NCBI GenBank assembly: GCA_023014365.1
Contig: JAEBUN010000002.1
Span: forward strand, 3,658,001-3,722,000
DNA length: 64,000 bases
Reading direction: 5' to 3'
DNA from: Lepiota brunneoincarnata
Lineage: Eukaryota > Basidiomycota > Agaricomycetes > Agaricales > Agaricaceae
Every line of letters starts with the position of its first letter. Within the stretch, counting starts at the first letter, position 1. Positions 48,250-60,079 of the stretch are shown here, in pieces. The position numbers and the translations under genes are program-made. The notes beneath the pieces were generated by a model, which worked only from the letters and a program-made list of their open reading frames with translations, was not told the DNA's origin and made no database searches.

Positions 48250-50100
48250 GCGGTGAGTATTGGTGGGTGCTACGGCTCACCTTTCCTGCTCTAGTTCTGT
48301 ATCTTTCCCTTTCGCTCACGCTTCGAGGGAATACTGGCTCGGAATATTGCGTTGCAGTTTCGTCGGATGCCTCACGTTTCTCTTCTGTTGATGGCCGATT
48401 TGGATGGAGTTGAGGCTTTCGCAAGGTGGTTGGGGAGTAAGCGAGATCTTCCCTGTTGAGAACTTTCAGAGGGGCGGTTTTGGGCATGTTGAGTCTGATG
48501 TGGGCACGGACGGGTCAAGGGGCTTGTTGGGCGGCTATCAACTTAGACCAAGCGAATTTGACAATTCACGCGGTATGCCCTGCCCACTTTGCATGACTTG
48601 TACCCCTGGCTCTTCATGCCTCCGAACCACCCTAGTACTTGCATGGAGACACTCGCCGACGTTTTGTGAAGAGTGGTGATAAGGATAACGCTAGCTAACA
48701 ACTTTCAAGTGCTCGGGATCCGCTATTTTTGGGTCGACCCCGGCGGTGCAGTCCTCGATGTTGGGAGGCGCTGTTAGACAAGACATCGGCTGGTCTGTGG
48801 GTCGACTTCATGACGTGAGTATCAGATGGCAGATTCAACCGTTCTTAACACGAGGCTTACCTTGAGAAAGTTAACAGCCATCGGCGCTTGACACATCCAC
48901 AGCTATCATTGGGCGTCCTCTGCACACCTTACCATCGCTCACATTCCATCTTACATCGAACACACCTCGCTCATACCATGCACGTACTGTCTGGTGCTCA
49001 GAACGTAGTCATTACAGGCGGCCAGTTCGTACATCATTCACAACTAGCCGACTCAAATGGTGAGTGGACCTGTCTGTTAACTCAACGCCTTTCTTACACA
49101 CTTCTCAGGTGCTGGGATAAAACTGCTCCTCGAAGCATCCTACCCACAGGCCACACATGACTCTTTTGCTCGCGACCCACTCCCAAAGTGCCTTCCAGGT
49201 TCTCGCGAACAAGACATCGAAGACATAATCCAGTGGGCGTCGACTAGTGCCGACAACAACACGCAGCCTATCTTGTGGATGAAAGGGCCTGCTGGTGCAG
49301 GGAAATCTGCATTGGCACAAGCGTGTGCGGAGAAGATTGAGAGCAAGCTTGGGGCTGCTTTCTTCTTTTCGCGTCGTAATGGATGGGACGACCCTGGACG
49401 ACTCTTCCCTTCGCTTGCATACCAACTCTCAACCAAGTCTAAGCCTTACCGCAATATTGTAGGCGAGATGGTCCAATACGACCCGACACTGGTTACGAAG
49501 ACCAAGGGTCGACAATTTTTGGAGCTAATCGTCAAGCCGCTCCAGGAACTGGAAGCACAGGGACAGCTCGGAGGTTTCGCGGAGATGGTGATAATGATTG
49601 ATGGCCTTGACGAGTGCAGAAACAAGGCTGCTCAACGCGAGATTATTGAAATCATAGCCACGTCAGTGCGGTCACGGAGCACACCATTTCGGTGGGTGTT
49701 CTTCAGCCGCGCTGAGCCTCACATTGGAGCTACATTCTCCAACGATGAGATCGTCTCAATCTGCCGACAAAAAACCCTGCCAGCAGACGACGAGGTGGAG
49801 ATCAATTTCAAAGGCATCTTCTGTGACAGCCTACAGCCTCACGAGCTTTCAAGGCTGGCGCCATGGGATTCTGACGCGATCATCCACATGGCCATGAGCA
49901 CGGCAACTTGGTTGGACGCCCATGCAGCGATATTTCGATTCATAGGCCAGTCGAGCGCACTCGGATCTGTGGCGAAGCTCAATACTGCCGTTAGAAATCA
50001 CCGCAATGCACCCCAGTAAGTAGTATATGTTCACATGCCCTTTACCTTATCCAGCACTTAAACACAGCTTTCACACAGCTTTTTTTTTTTTTTGACTTTT
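48250..50100. repeat. duplicated NACHT unit, copy 1
   Basis: Pairs with about 54890-56700 in the same orientation, from the TATTGGTGGGTGCTAC stretch through the short NACHT gene to its T-rich 3' end. The leading 600 bp contains open frames on both strands that are alike in both copies (for example MPHVSLLLMADLDG versus IPHVSLSLMGDLDG on plus), but I cannot decide whether any is a gene. Confidence 0.75.
48978..50019 (+). CDS. short NACHT-only protein, 330 residues
   Basis: Two exons, 48978-49059 and 49109-50019 (49 bp intron), give 330 residues. Exon 1 encodes MHVLSGAQNVVITGGQF, the N-terminal motif also found in the 738-residue NACHT protein. After the intron GAGIKLLLEASYP begins the body. 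Walker A GPAGAGKS is at about residues 87-94, FFFSRRNGWDD and SLAYQLS follow, Walker B MIDGLDEC at about 191-197, then WVFFSRAEPHI. The protein stops about 120 residues after Walker B, without winged-helix extension or repeat domain, so it is a stand-alone nucleotide-binding module compared with the longer relatives. It may act as a partner or regulator of full-length NLRs, or be a truncated gene; its stop is shared with the second copy. Confidence 0.8.
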
Positions 50101-50264
50101 GAGGTCTTCACTTCCATCCGTCAAACGCTATATATAACATAAGTAGTGATGTAATATGTCATGTAGTTATGACATCCAAGTATACTGTGTATCGTAGCGT
50201 GCCGATCTCCAACTTTGGAAAGCCAAAGCCAACAGCCTCGACTATTCCGAGTTTGCTAAGCGGT

Positions 50265-50564
50265 TGTAAGGCTGCTACGAGTTCTCGGGGGTAAAAGACG
50301 TCCATTCGGTAACTACGTGGCACGTATTTTAAAGGTTCTACGTGTCCGTGTTTCTACGAAAATCGGGAATAAAAGGAGTGCTATGGTATGTAAATGAGAG
50401 ACCAAGAGCGTAAACGAGCGAGTTTTCTACGTAAAATGAGTGTGAAGTTGGAAAGAATTATGTGTAAGATAAGAATAAATAGAGAGAGATAAAGAGTGAG
50501 CCGAATTACCACTGTACACTAGATAATCGCGACGTCCTCGCGTAGCCGAGAGGGCGTCCCTACA
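50265..50564. mobile_element. solo-LTR-like insertion, 300 bp
   Basis: Begins TGTAAGGCTGCTACG and ends GGGCGTCCCTACA. It is flanked by the direct repeat CGGT (50261-50264 and 50565-50568). The paralogous stretch near 57210-57225 reads straight through (GCCAAGCGGTTTTTCAATGG), so it is an empty site. It is related to the element at 14320-14548. No open frame. Confidence 0.7.
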
Positions 50565-50989
50565 CGGTGTTTCAGCGGGACCCCAGCCTGTGCCTACCCA
50601 AAGAAGACACCATGATATCTATTATAACGCATACTGCATAGGTCCAGACGAGGGGCTTGGCATGGGAGGATGGATGAGGCGCCAATGGACATTGCAGCCT
50701 CTGCTGGATCCAGAGTAGCGGGTCGCCGATGGGTGCACTGGGGACACCATTCATCAAAACTCGATTGCATGGCCCCGTCAAAAACTCTGCATGTAATTTG
50801 CGGTAATGTCCCAAAATGTCAGACATGATGTGACCTAAAACCAGAACTGCAGGTACGTTCAAAACATCAGGCTTGATGTATATGCAATATGAAAAAGCAT
50901 GACAGCATCAAAGCCAGTGGGTATGTGTTGCTGTCACTTGCCTCTCCTTTCGTGAGGAGGGGAAATACGCATCCGCGTGTAGCAATGTG

Positions 50990-51530
50990 CGCACTCCCCC
51001 CTCAAAGGATCCGTAGTATAAAATTTGGTTCCTGAGCAGCTCGGCAAAGTAGACCCCCCCCCGTCGTAAGCTCGTCACTTACTCCCTCTAACCCGCATTC
51101 TCTTTACTCTTTCTCTCTAAAGCTTTATCAATTTCTCGCTGCATTTGTACCTCATGATGGACTAAGGCCCAGGACGCTCATTCTGTCGATTGCACTCATG
51201 TTTTTCTTTTATTCGTTGACCGTCCTTCACCCTACTACTTCAAGGTCACCCCGAGGGTCCATTTTGTGAGTAACGTCTATTGTTTTCTCATCTATACTTT
51301 CCAGCTTGCCCACCTCCAATCTCATCACGAGGCCTTGAAATTTTCATATGAACCTGTTGGAGTCATTGGGGGATTCACGCTACGGGAAAACGATGCTGCA
51401 CAACCAATAATTACGTTACATTCAGGATTACTGGCTCCTGCCAACATCGGATCAATCGTACCTTGCATAACCAACCATTCGGGGGTAGTGGTAAGAGACA
51501 TCAACCGCTATCCAGTTTTTTAACTCCACT
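50990..51530 (+). other. triplicated unknown stretch with promoter-like start
   Basis: A TATA-like GTATAAAAT (about 51016) is followed by a C/T-rich tract and then a region that recurs near 57600-57750 and 61100-61600. A plus-strand frame after a possible intron (LAHLQSHHEALKFSYEPVGVIGG) has a similar frame at 57640 (LSRLQSYRRVLEFSCEPVGATG) but is broken at 61440. It may be a small decayed gene. I do not recognise it. Confidence 0.3.
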
Positions 51531-51789
51531 ACCCGCCCCTGCTTCCAAAGGTGAATCTCGTCGGTACACACTCGCTGGTAGCCTCATAATACTTTACTGT
51601 AGCACCGCTTGCACAGCGACCCCCAACTCTACCTAATGCAGTAGGGATACAAGAGATTGGACGCTGGAAATTGATCGCTCAGCGAACACAAGTCACTCTA
51701 TTTCTACCTGAAGAAAGAGCGGGGTTGCCTGATAATGGAAAAAGTCATTGTACATAGATCTGACAAGACAGTGGCACCAGTGTTCGTAA

Positions 51790-53979
51790 TCACAATTCAG
51801 GATATGGTACCAGATACCGGTATGTCCATATCTCGTCCAGCTTTCGCTTGAAGCTAACAATGCGTTTTGAGCCTGTCCGGAAAACTGTAGCGGTAGCGGA
51901 GGGCGAATGGTTTTGCAGGAACTCCAAGTCGAGCAACACCTGAGCCATTGAATTGAAGCACAACGGGCTCGCAGCGAAATATGTTTCCCATGTGTCCTAA
52001 GCGTTGGACAGTTAGCGATCGCCATAGTTGAAGAACACTGATTGACAGACTCACATTGTGGATAACAAAATCAAAACCCATTGGCTCATTCCGAAAGTAG
52101 CCACAGCAAACATAAGTAGAATTTTTCTTGTCGATCTGCGAGATCTGTACAGCATTGATCGGGATTGTATCCATGAATCCACAAGAGACGAGTTCATTAT
52201 GAAGGGACTATGCCCCAGTTAGGAATGAAACCCTATTAGATAAATTGCTGAACGCACCATTGTACTGCTCATGCCAGGAAAGACAAAATCCATCAAATAG
52301 TCGGGATAGATGCCATAGCAAGCTAGATCACCGAAGTCCATGGCCATGTAAATTTTGATAATCTTGGGCAGGCACTCGCGCTTCACATCCTCGGATGCCT
52401 TCTCAAAGTCCTCCGCAAAAGCGATCAGCGAGTAGAGCCAAGTTTGCACGTCTTTAGCATTCTCACTAGGCCAGGATAAAACGATGTTGGAACCCCGCAG
52501 CTCCGGTGGATCTGTACAAAATATGCATGATATACGTCAGTTCAGATGAAAAATCTCTACATTGGAAGCCCCACCGCCCTTGGTTGCCTCTTGCAGGACC
52601 CGCAGACTGCACCGGAGGAAATCTCTTTCCTGTGCTGATATCGAGAATGTACCTGATCGCTCTCGGTCGTATAGATATTCCTGAAACGAAGCATGAAAGA
52701 ATGCCACCCTGTCGAAAACAGCAGCTTGGGGTGGTGGAACGTAAAGAACTGAATGGAGTTTCTGAAGGGCACCATACACAACATGCTGTGTCAATCCCGA
52801 GAGCTTGGAGACGAATGGGAGACTTTGGTGATAGTGAAATTGGCCTAATAAACGCAAGGTTGTAGGAAGCATGTCGCCCGGAATCGCAGAGAGTATGCGT
52901 GTGTATAATGCATCCAGAGCAGCCAACGGGTGCACAGACCTCCCACTAGACTTTGCAGACTCCTGTGTTTTGTCGATAACATCAAGAACTTGCTCCAACT
53001 GAGATACAGGATCACCCCGCTCAGAATCATCGATGAACCTGATTACAGTTGCAGCAAAAGCGAAAAGACCCGCCGCTGCCGTCGACAATTTCAAGAAATG
53101 GATTTCCATCGGCCATTGACTCGTGGGGGGAAATGCCAAGGGGTAATTGTCTTTGATTTCTTCAAGCTTGTCCCGCAAGTAATGCTCAACGTCTTCGCAT
53201 GCCCGTTCGGAGTTGATGGGTATCTCTTCCTTCATACAGCATTCTTCGACGGTTGTGCGTGAGAACACAGCTTGCAGGTGAGGCTCTGGGCGGCTTGCGA
53301 TGACCCAGAGAAGAGGGATGGTGGGATGTTGGGTAACGAGTCGGACGATTAACATGATTATTTCGGTTTGTTCCCGGTTACCGCTGCATTCATCGAGGCC
53401 ATCTATCAGAATAGACAGAGGCTCGGGTCCCTTGTATATCTTCAACTGGACGAAGGGTTTGATGATAAACCGCCTGAATTGTTCCGCCATTGACTTCTCC
53501 ATTAGTTTAGGATCCTTTGCAAGCTCCCTGGCGATGAAGTCGCGATAAAAAGCGTGCCCAATGGCCAACTGATAAGCAATGGTGTTGAAGACGAGCTTTG
53601 GATTGTCACGATGGTTTGCTTTGGAAAAGAATAGCGTAGCACCAAGAGTGGCCCTGGAAGTGGACTCGGACTCAGACTCTGCAATAGTCTGGATGATTGC
53701 TGATTTCCCGACGCCGGCTGGTCCGTATAGCCACAAGACCTTCTTCTGTAGCTCTGTTTTATGAAGCCAACTCTGAGCTCTCTGTAAAATATCCAACCGT
53801 GTGTTGGGATGACACTGGGGAGGGGGGTCGCGGGCTGAGGAATCAAATTCTGCACCAGGGATCGTATGGGCGGCTAGCTTTTCCAATGCTGCGATGATTT
53901 CTCACTCAGATATCGGATCGTGATGCATGCAGTACTTACAGTTATCATTTTCATAGTAATTATGCACATTCTCCGCCAT
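51790..53979 (-). CDS. NACHT-domain NLR-like protein, 655 residues
   Basis: Five exons, 53940-53979, 52575-53888, 52258-52511, 52055-52207 and 51790-51996, sum to 1968 nt with an open frame. A short first exon gives MAENVHNYYENDN. Then LEKLAAHTIPGAEFDSSARD, Walker A GPAGVGKS (about residues 69-76), LGATLFFSKANHRDNP, Walker B LSILIDGLDEC (171-181) and WVIASRPEPHL. A helical part follows with FFHASFQEYLYDRERSG, the NLR winged-helix end. The last three exons add about 200 residues (LRGSNIVLSWPSEN, MDFGDLACYGIYPD, MAQVLLDLEFLQ) ending LVPYPEL, with no repeats visible. All three copies in the window share this plan. This copy and the one at 57874 are intact. Confidence 0.85.
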
Positions 53980-53999
53980 CGTTGGCTTATGAAGGACAA

Positions 54000-54889
54000 A
54001 GTGATGGGCCCTATAAAACGGCCTGTGCGTGGTCTCTTCTCCTAGATGATCTTAGGTAAGAATCCTTTGAAGAGCATTCACTGGGAGCTCAACCTTGAAT
54101 AGAGCGTTCTGGTCTTTGTTGTACTGACATTACAGAGAGTATGTGATCACTGTCCATGCCTTCTTCTAGCGACCTTGCTGAGGAAAGTAAAGGAGTTATA
54201 AACATTGAAGGGCTGTGCTGTTATGATGGTCACTGAAGTTGGTTCTCACGTCGAACACGTTGGAGTGCACAGCACATTTCAATGAGGCGCCTCTACCACG
54301 ATGTCCGCCTTGTGTGCCGCAAGGTATTCCCCTCTTCCATCTGTCTGCGGAATAAAGTGCTACTCGTAGAGAATCGTAATAGATGTGGGGCTCCCGTGCC
54401 ACCTCGTTTTTTTTGGAAGACCTGATGTGCGAAAGAGCAGAAACCTCCTGCACTCTCTGTGTCGCAGCCTTATTTCTACTAACAAATATATTACCCAGCC
54501 TTGGTTAAATACAAGTCTGTCACCCCAAAGCCTTAATATCCCTACTTTGCACCCAATGGGCCATTTCAAGTGACGGGCCGTGTCTCCAGCCTCTGACGTG
54601 GGCCTTGCAATTGTGCAGACGGCCCGGTCTGGTCCCGACAACAGCCCACAATAGTTGGATCTATGGGTAATCTCCTATGGATGCCCCGAGTTGAAATGGG
54701 AAACAGATAGTAGAGGGGCACTTGGCAAACCCATGGATTAATATTAGTATGTACCGTCCGTTGTGTCCCAGTGAAGATCTCCTATAAACATTTTCCCTCC
54801 AACATCGAGAGGGGTTTGGAGAGCACCGAAGAGTGGGAGGGGTTGTTGAGGAGGATGGGGAGGACATGGGGAAGAGGCAAAATTGCTAT
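54000..54889. other. intergenic with conserved upstream block
   Basis: Matches about 60085-60760 upstream of the next NACHT copy. A TATAAAACGG motif about 30-40 bp upstream of the minus-strand start (54012-54021) is kept at 60107 and, as TATAAAACGA, at 63903. Apart from that I see no gene. Confidence 0.4.
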
Positions 54890-56700
54890 TATTATGGGTA
54901 TTGGTGGGTGCTACGACTTACCTGTCCTGCTTCAGTCCGGTATCTTTCCCTTTCGCTTGCGCTTCGAGGGAATACTGACTTGGAACATTGCGTTGCAATT
55001 TCGTTGGATCCCTCATGTTTCTCTTTCGTTGATGGGCGATTTGGATGGCGTTGAGACTTTCTCAAGGTGGTTGGGGAGCAAACGAGATCTTCCCTGTTGA
55101 GAGTTTCCAGAGGACCGGCCCTGGGCATAGTTGGTCTGTGTCAAGAAGTCTGGCTGAGCGGCCATCGTCTTGGACCTGGCGAGCTTGACAATCCACGTGG
55201 TACATATGCCCTGCCCACTTTGCGTGATTTGTACACTGTCTCTCTACACCTTCGAACCACCCCAATACTTGCATGGAGACACTCGCCGACGTTTCGTGAA
55301 GAGCAATGGTGGTGATTAGTGAGGAAAATTAACGCCAGCTGATGATTTTTCAAGTGTCCGGGATCCGCTATTTTTGGGTCGACCGCGGCAGTGCAGTCCT
55401 CGATGTTGGGAGGCGCTGTTAGACAAAACACCAGCTGGTCTGTGGGTCGATTTCATGATGTGAGTGTCAGATGGCAGATCCGACCGTCCTTAACACGAGG
55501 CTTACCTTGAGAAAGTTAACAGCTATCGGCGCTTGACACATCCATAGCTATCATTGGGCGTCCTCCGCACACCTTACCATCGCCCACATTCCGTCTTACA
55601 TTGAACACACCTCGCTCATACCATGCACGTACTCTCTGGTGCCCAGAATGTAATCATTACAGGCGGCCAGTTCATACATCATTCACAACCAGCTGACCCA
55701 AATGGTGAGTCGACCCCCATCCGCTAATTCAGCACCCTTCTTACACTCCTCAGGTGCTGGGATAAAACTGCTCCTCGAAGCATCCTATCCACAGGCCACA
55801 CACGATTCTTTTGCTCGCAACCCACTCCCAAAGTGCCTTCCAGGATCTCATGAACAAGATATCGAAGACATACTCCAATGGGCGTCGAGCAGTGCCGACG
55901 ACAACCCGTTGCGTATCTTGTGGGTGAAGGGACCTGCTGGTGCAGGGAAATCTGCATTGGCACAAGTATATGCGGAGAAGATTGAGAGCAAGCTTGGCGC
56001 TGCTTTTTTTCTTTTCGCGCCGTAATGGATGGGACGACCCTGGACGACTCTTCCCCTCGCTTGCATACCAACTCTCAACCAAATCGACGCCCTACCGCAA
56101 GATTGTAGACGAGATGATTCAACACGATCCGACGCTGGTTATCAAGACCAAGGCTCGACAATTTTTGGAGCTGATCGTCAAGCCGCTCCAGGCGCTGGAG
56201 GCACACGGGCAACTCGGAGTTTTCACAGAGATGGTGATAATGATTAATGGCCTTGACGAGTGCAGAAAAAAGGCTGCTCAAAGCGAGATTATCGAGATAA
56301 TCGCCACGTCAGTGCGGTCGCGGAGCACACCATTTCGGTGGGCGATCTTCAGCCGCGCTGAGCCTCACATTGCGGCTACCTTCTCCAATGATGACATCAC
56401 GATCGTCTGCCAACAAAAAGCCCTACCCTCCTCACGCGAAACAGACGAGGAGATGGAAATGCACCTCACAGACAACCTCTGTGACACCCTGCTGCATCAT
56501 GCGCCTTCGGCGTTGGCACTATGGGAATCTGACACGATCGCCCAGACGTCCGTGAGCGTGGCAACTTGGTTGTTCACCCATGCAGCTATGTTTCGATTCG
56601 CAGGGAGGAAGCTCGGTACTGCTGTTAGAAATCACCGCAATTCACCCCAGTAAGTAATATATGTTCGCGTGCCCTTTACCTGATACTTAATCACAGCTTT
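54890..56700. repeat. duplicated NACHT unit, copy 2
   Basis: Pairs with 48250-50100. The same non-coding leader and short NACHT gene in the same orientation. About 300 bp downstream (56930-57010) a short piece from the end of the NACHT gene (ATGTCTGTGAGCGTGGCAAC) is repeated once more. Confidence 0.7.
55623..56653 (+). pseudogene. short NACHT-only gene, frameshifted copy
   Basis: Same two-exon plan as 48978-50019 (exon 1 55623-55704, intron of 49 bp). It starts MHVLSGAQNVIITGGQF, and Walker A GPAGAGKS is preserved. One extra T in a T-run at about 55999-56005 shifts the frame inside the AAFFF strand. The rest of the NACHT domain continues in the other frame to the stop at 56651-56653. In addition the Walker B acidic residue is changed (MINGLDEC instead of MIDGLDEC). 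It is probably not an active NTPase even if the frameshift is an error. Confidence 0.75.
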
Positions 56701-57873
56701 CACACAGCATGACAGCTTTTTTTTTTTGATCCCCCTATGCACCGCCCCTCGGACTCATCTACTAAACTATATCTAGCATAGTGATCCCCGGCTCTGCGAC
56801 TAGAGGAGGGTTGTGTTGGGATCAATTGGTCCTTTCCCACGTACTTTTGGAACTGCTGATGTGAAAGAGATCTTGTCATCAGCCCCAAGCTATTCATCGC
56901 GCGCCTACTTTTTCCCCGGTCCCACGCATTCCCTTTCATAATAACTCTCCTCATCCAGATGTCTGTGAGCGTGGCAACTTGGTTGCCCACCGATGCAGCT
57001 ATGTTTCGACTCACAAGCCCTTTAATACTTAATCACGGCTTTCAAACAGCATTACAGCTTTTTTTTTTGATCTCCTTATACATCGCCTCTCGATTTATTT
57101 TGTGACCTATACATAGCATAGTGATGTAATATGTCGTGTATACTGTGATCGTCGCAGCCCACATCTTGCCACACCTCAACTTTGAAAAGCCTGAATCGTT
57201 CCGGGTTTGCCAAGCGGTTTTTCAATGGGACCTCAACCTGTGCCTATCCAAAGAACTGCATATAGTCCAGACTAGAGGCTTTGCCGGGAGAAATGGATGC
57301 GGCCAGTGGACATTGCAGCCGCTATTGGATCTGGAGTAGATGGTTACTGATGGGTGCGCTGGGGACACCATTCACCGAAGCTCGGCTACGGTCGGCTTTG
57401 ATGGCCCGGTCAGAAATTCTGCGTGCAATGTGCGGTATTATCCTGAAATGTCAGACATGATGTGACGTGCAAACAGAACTTCAGATGTGTTGGACATGGA
57501 AAGCCAGCGGGTATGTATTGCCGTAACTTGTGCCCCCTTATTGCTACATGTACGCTCCCTCCTTATTATTGTCCATTCTGCTCCCTACGCGCCATCTAAA
57601 ACAATGTGCTCAATGCCTTATTTTCCATACATACTTTCCCAGCTTTCCCGCCTCCAATCCTATCGCAGGGTCTTGGAATTCTCATGTGAACCTGTTGGAG
57701 CCACTGGGAGATTTACGCTGTGGGAAAAGGATGCGCACAACTTATAACCGCGTTATAATCGGGATTACTGGCTCTTGTTAACATCGGATCAATTGTACCT
57801 TGCGCAGTTGCTTGATGGAAGAAAAAGTCATTGTATATAGACGTGACACGACAATGGCACCAGGGTTGTGTAA

Positions 57874-60074
57874 TTACAGTTCAGGATATGGTACTAGATA
57901 ACGGTACTTCCAAATTCCATCCAGCTTTCGCTGGAAGTAAATAACCCGTTTCGAGCCTGTCCGGAAAACTGTAGCAGTGGCGGAGGGTGAATGGTTCTGC
58001 AGGAACTCCAAGTCGAGCAACACTTGAGCCATTGACTTGGAGCACAACGGGCTCGCAGCAAAATATGTTCCATAGTTATTCTAAGCGTTGAACAGTTGGT
58101 GATTGTCATCGTTGAAGGGTACTGTTTAACAGACTACTCACATCGTGAATAATGAAATCAAAACCCCTATTGTCTATCATTGGCACAATCTGAGAAGAGA
58201 CGCAACAAACATAAGCAACATCTTCCTTGTCGATCTGCGAGATCTGTACAGCCTCGAATGGAATCGTATCCATGAACCCGTAAGAAACAAGCTCGTCATG
58301 AAGGGACTGTGCCCAAAGTTAGGAATGGAAATCTATCAAGTAACTTGCTGAACGCACCATTCCAGTAAGGATAAGATTGATCAAATGGTCAGGATAGATG
58401 TTGTAGGAAGCTAGATCACCAAAGTCCATGGTCATGTAAATCTCAATAATCTTGGGCAGGCACTCGCCCTTCACATCCTCGGATGCATACTCAAAGTCCT
58501 CCGTAAAATCGATCAGCGAGTAGAGCTGAGCTTGCATGTCTTTGGTGTCCTCACTAGGCCAGGATAAAACGATGTTGGAACCCCGCAACTCTGGTGGATC
58601 TGTATAAAATATGCATAGGGATGTGCGTCAGCTCAGGTGATAAGCTTATACATTGGAAGTCTCACCACCCTTGGTTGCCTCTTGCAGAACCCGCACAGTG
58701 CACCGGAGGGAATCATTATCTCTTTCTTGTGCTGATATCGAGAATGTACCTGATCGCTCTCGGTCGTAAAGATATTCCTGAAACGAAGCATGAAAGAATG
58801 CCACTGCGTGGGAAATAGCAGCTTTGGGCGGTGGAATGTGAAGAACTGAATGGAGTTTCTGAAGGGCGCCATACACGATATGCTGCTTCAATCCTAAGAG
58901 GTTGGAGATGAATGCGAGACCTTTTCGATAACGAAATTGGGCCAATAAACGCAAGGTTGTAGGAAGCGTGTCACCCGGAATCGCAGAGAGTATGCATGTA
59001 TATAATGCATCCAGAGCAGCTAATGGGTGCACCGACTTCCCACTTAACTCCGCAGACTGCCCCATTTCATCGACAACAATGAGAACTTGCTCCAGCTGAG
59101 AAACAGGATCACCTCGCTCAGGATCATCGATGAACCTGATTACAGTTGCAGCAAAAGCGAAAAGACCCAACGCCACCGTCGCCAACTTCAAGAACTGGCT
59201 TTCCATCGGCCATTGACTCATCGCAGGAAACGAAGACGGATAGTTGTCTTTGATTTCTTCAAGCTTGTCCCGCAAGTAGCGCTCAACGTCCTCGCATGCC
59301 TGATTGGAGTCGATAGGTATCTCTTCCTTCAAACAACATTCTTCAACGGCCGTGCGTGAGAATACGGTTTGCAAGTGAGGTTCTGGGCGACTCGCGATGA
59401 TCCAGAGAAGAGGGACAGTGGGATGTTGGGTAACGAGTCGGACAATTAACATGACTATTTCGGTTTGTTCCCGCTCACCGTTGCATTCATCGAGGCCGTC
59501 TATCAGAATAGACAGAGGCTCAGGTCCCTTGTATATCTTCAATTGGACGAAGGGTTTGATAATCAACCGCTTGAATTGCTCCGCCATGGATTTCTCTGCT
59601 AGTCGAGGGTCCCTCACGAGTTCCCCGCCGATGAAGTCACGATAAACAGCGTGCCCAATGGCCAAATGATAAGCGATTGTGTTGAAGACGAGCTTTGGAT
59701 TGTCACGATGGTTTGATTTGGAAAAGAATAGTGTGGCGCCAAGAGTGGTCCTGGAAGTGGACTCGGACTCCGATTCTGCAATAGTCTGGATGATTGCTGA
59801 TTTCCCGACGCCGGCTGGTCCATACAGCCACAGGACCCTCTTCTGTGGCTCTGTGCTGTGAAGCCAACTCTGAACCCTCTGTAGGATGTCCAACCGTGTG
59901 TTGGGATGACACTGGGGAGGGGGGTCGCGCTCTGAGGAATCAAACTCTGCACCAGGGATCGTATGTGCGGCTAGCTTTTCCAATGCTGTGATGATTTTTC
60001 ACTCAAATATCGGGATCGTGGTGCACGTGGTACTCACAGTTATCATTTCCATAATAATGGACATTCTCCGCCAT
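57874..60074 (-). CDS. NACHT-domain NLR-like protein, 656 residues
   Basis: Five exons, 60038-60074, 58666-59985, 58358-58599, 58142-58306 and 57874-58080, sum to 1971 nt with no break. First exon MAENVHYYGNDN. The NACHT part has Walker A GPAGVGKS and Walker B LSILIDGLDEC, with LLWIIASRPEPHL following. The C-terminal part keeps FFHASFQEYLYDRERSG and the terminal exons SLHDELVSYGFMDTIP, VQISQIDKEDVAYVCC and MAQVLLDLEFLQNHSP, ending LVPYPEL. It is a very close paralogue of 51790-53979, and differences lie mostly in loops. It is divergent from the short NACHT gene copy it was duplicated with. Confidence 0.85.
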
Positions 60075-60079
60075 CGTTG

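Noticed and set aside
53041..53262. Plus-strand frames inside the long NACHT genes (repeated in all three copies)
   Set aside because: They are antisense shadows conserved only because the coding strand is conserved.
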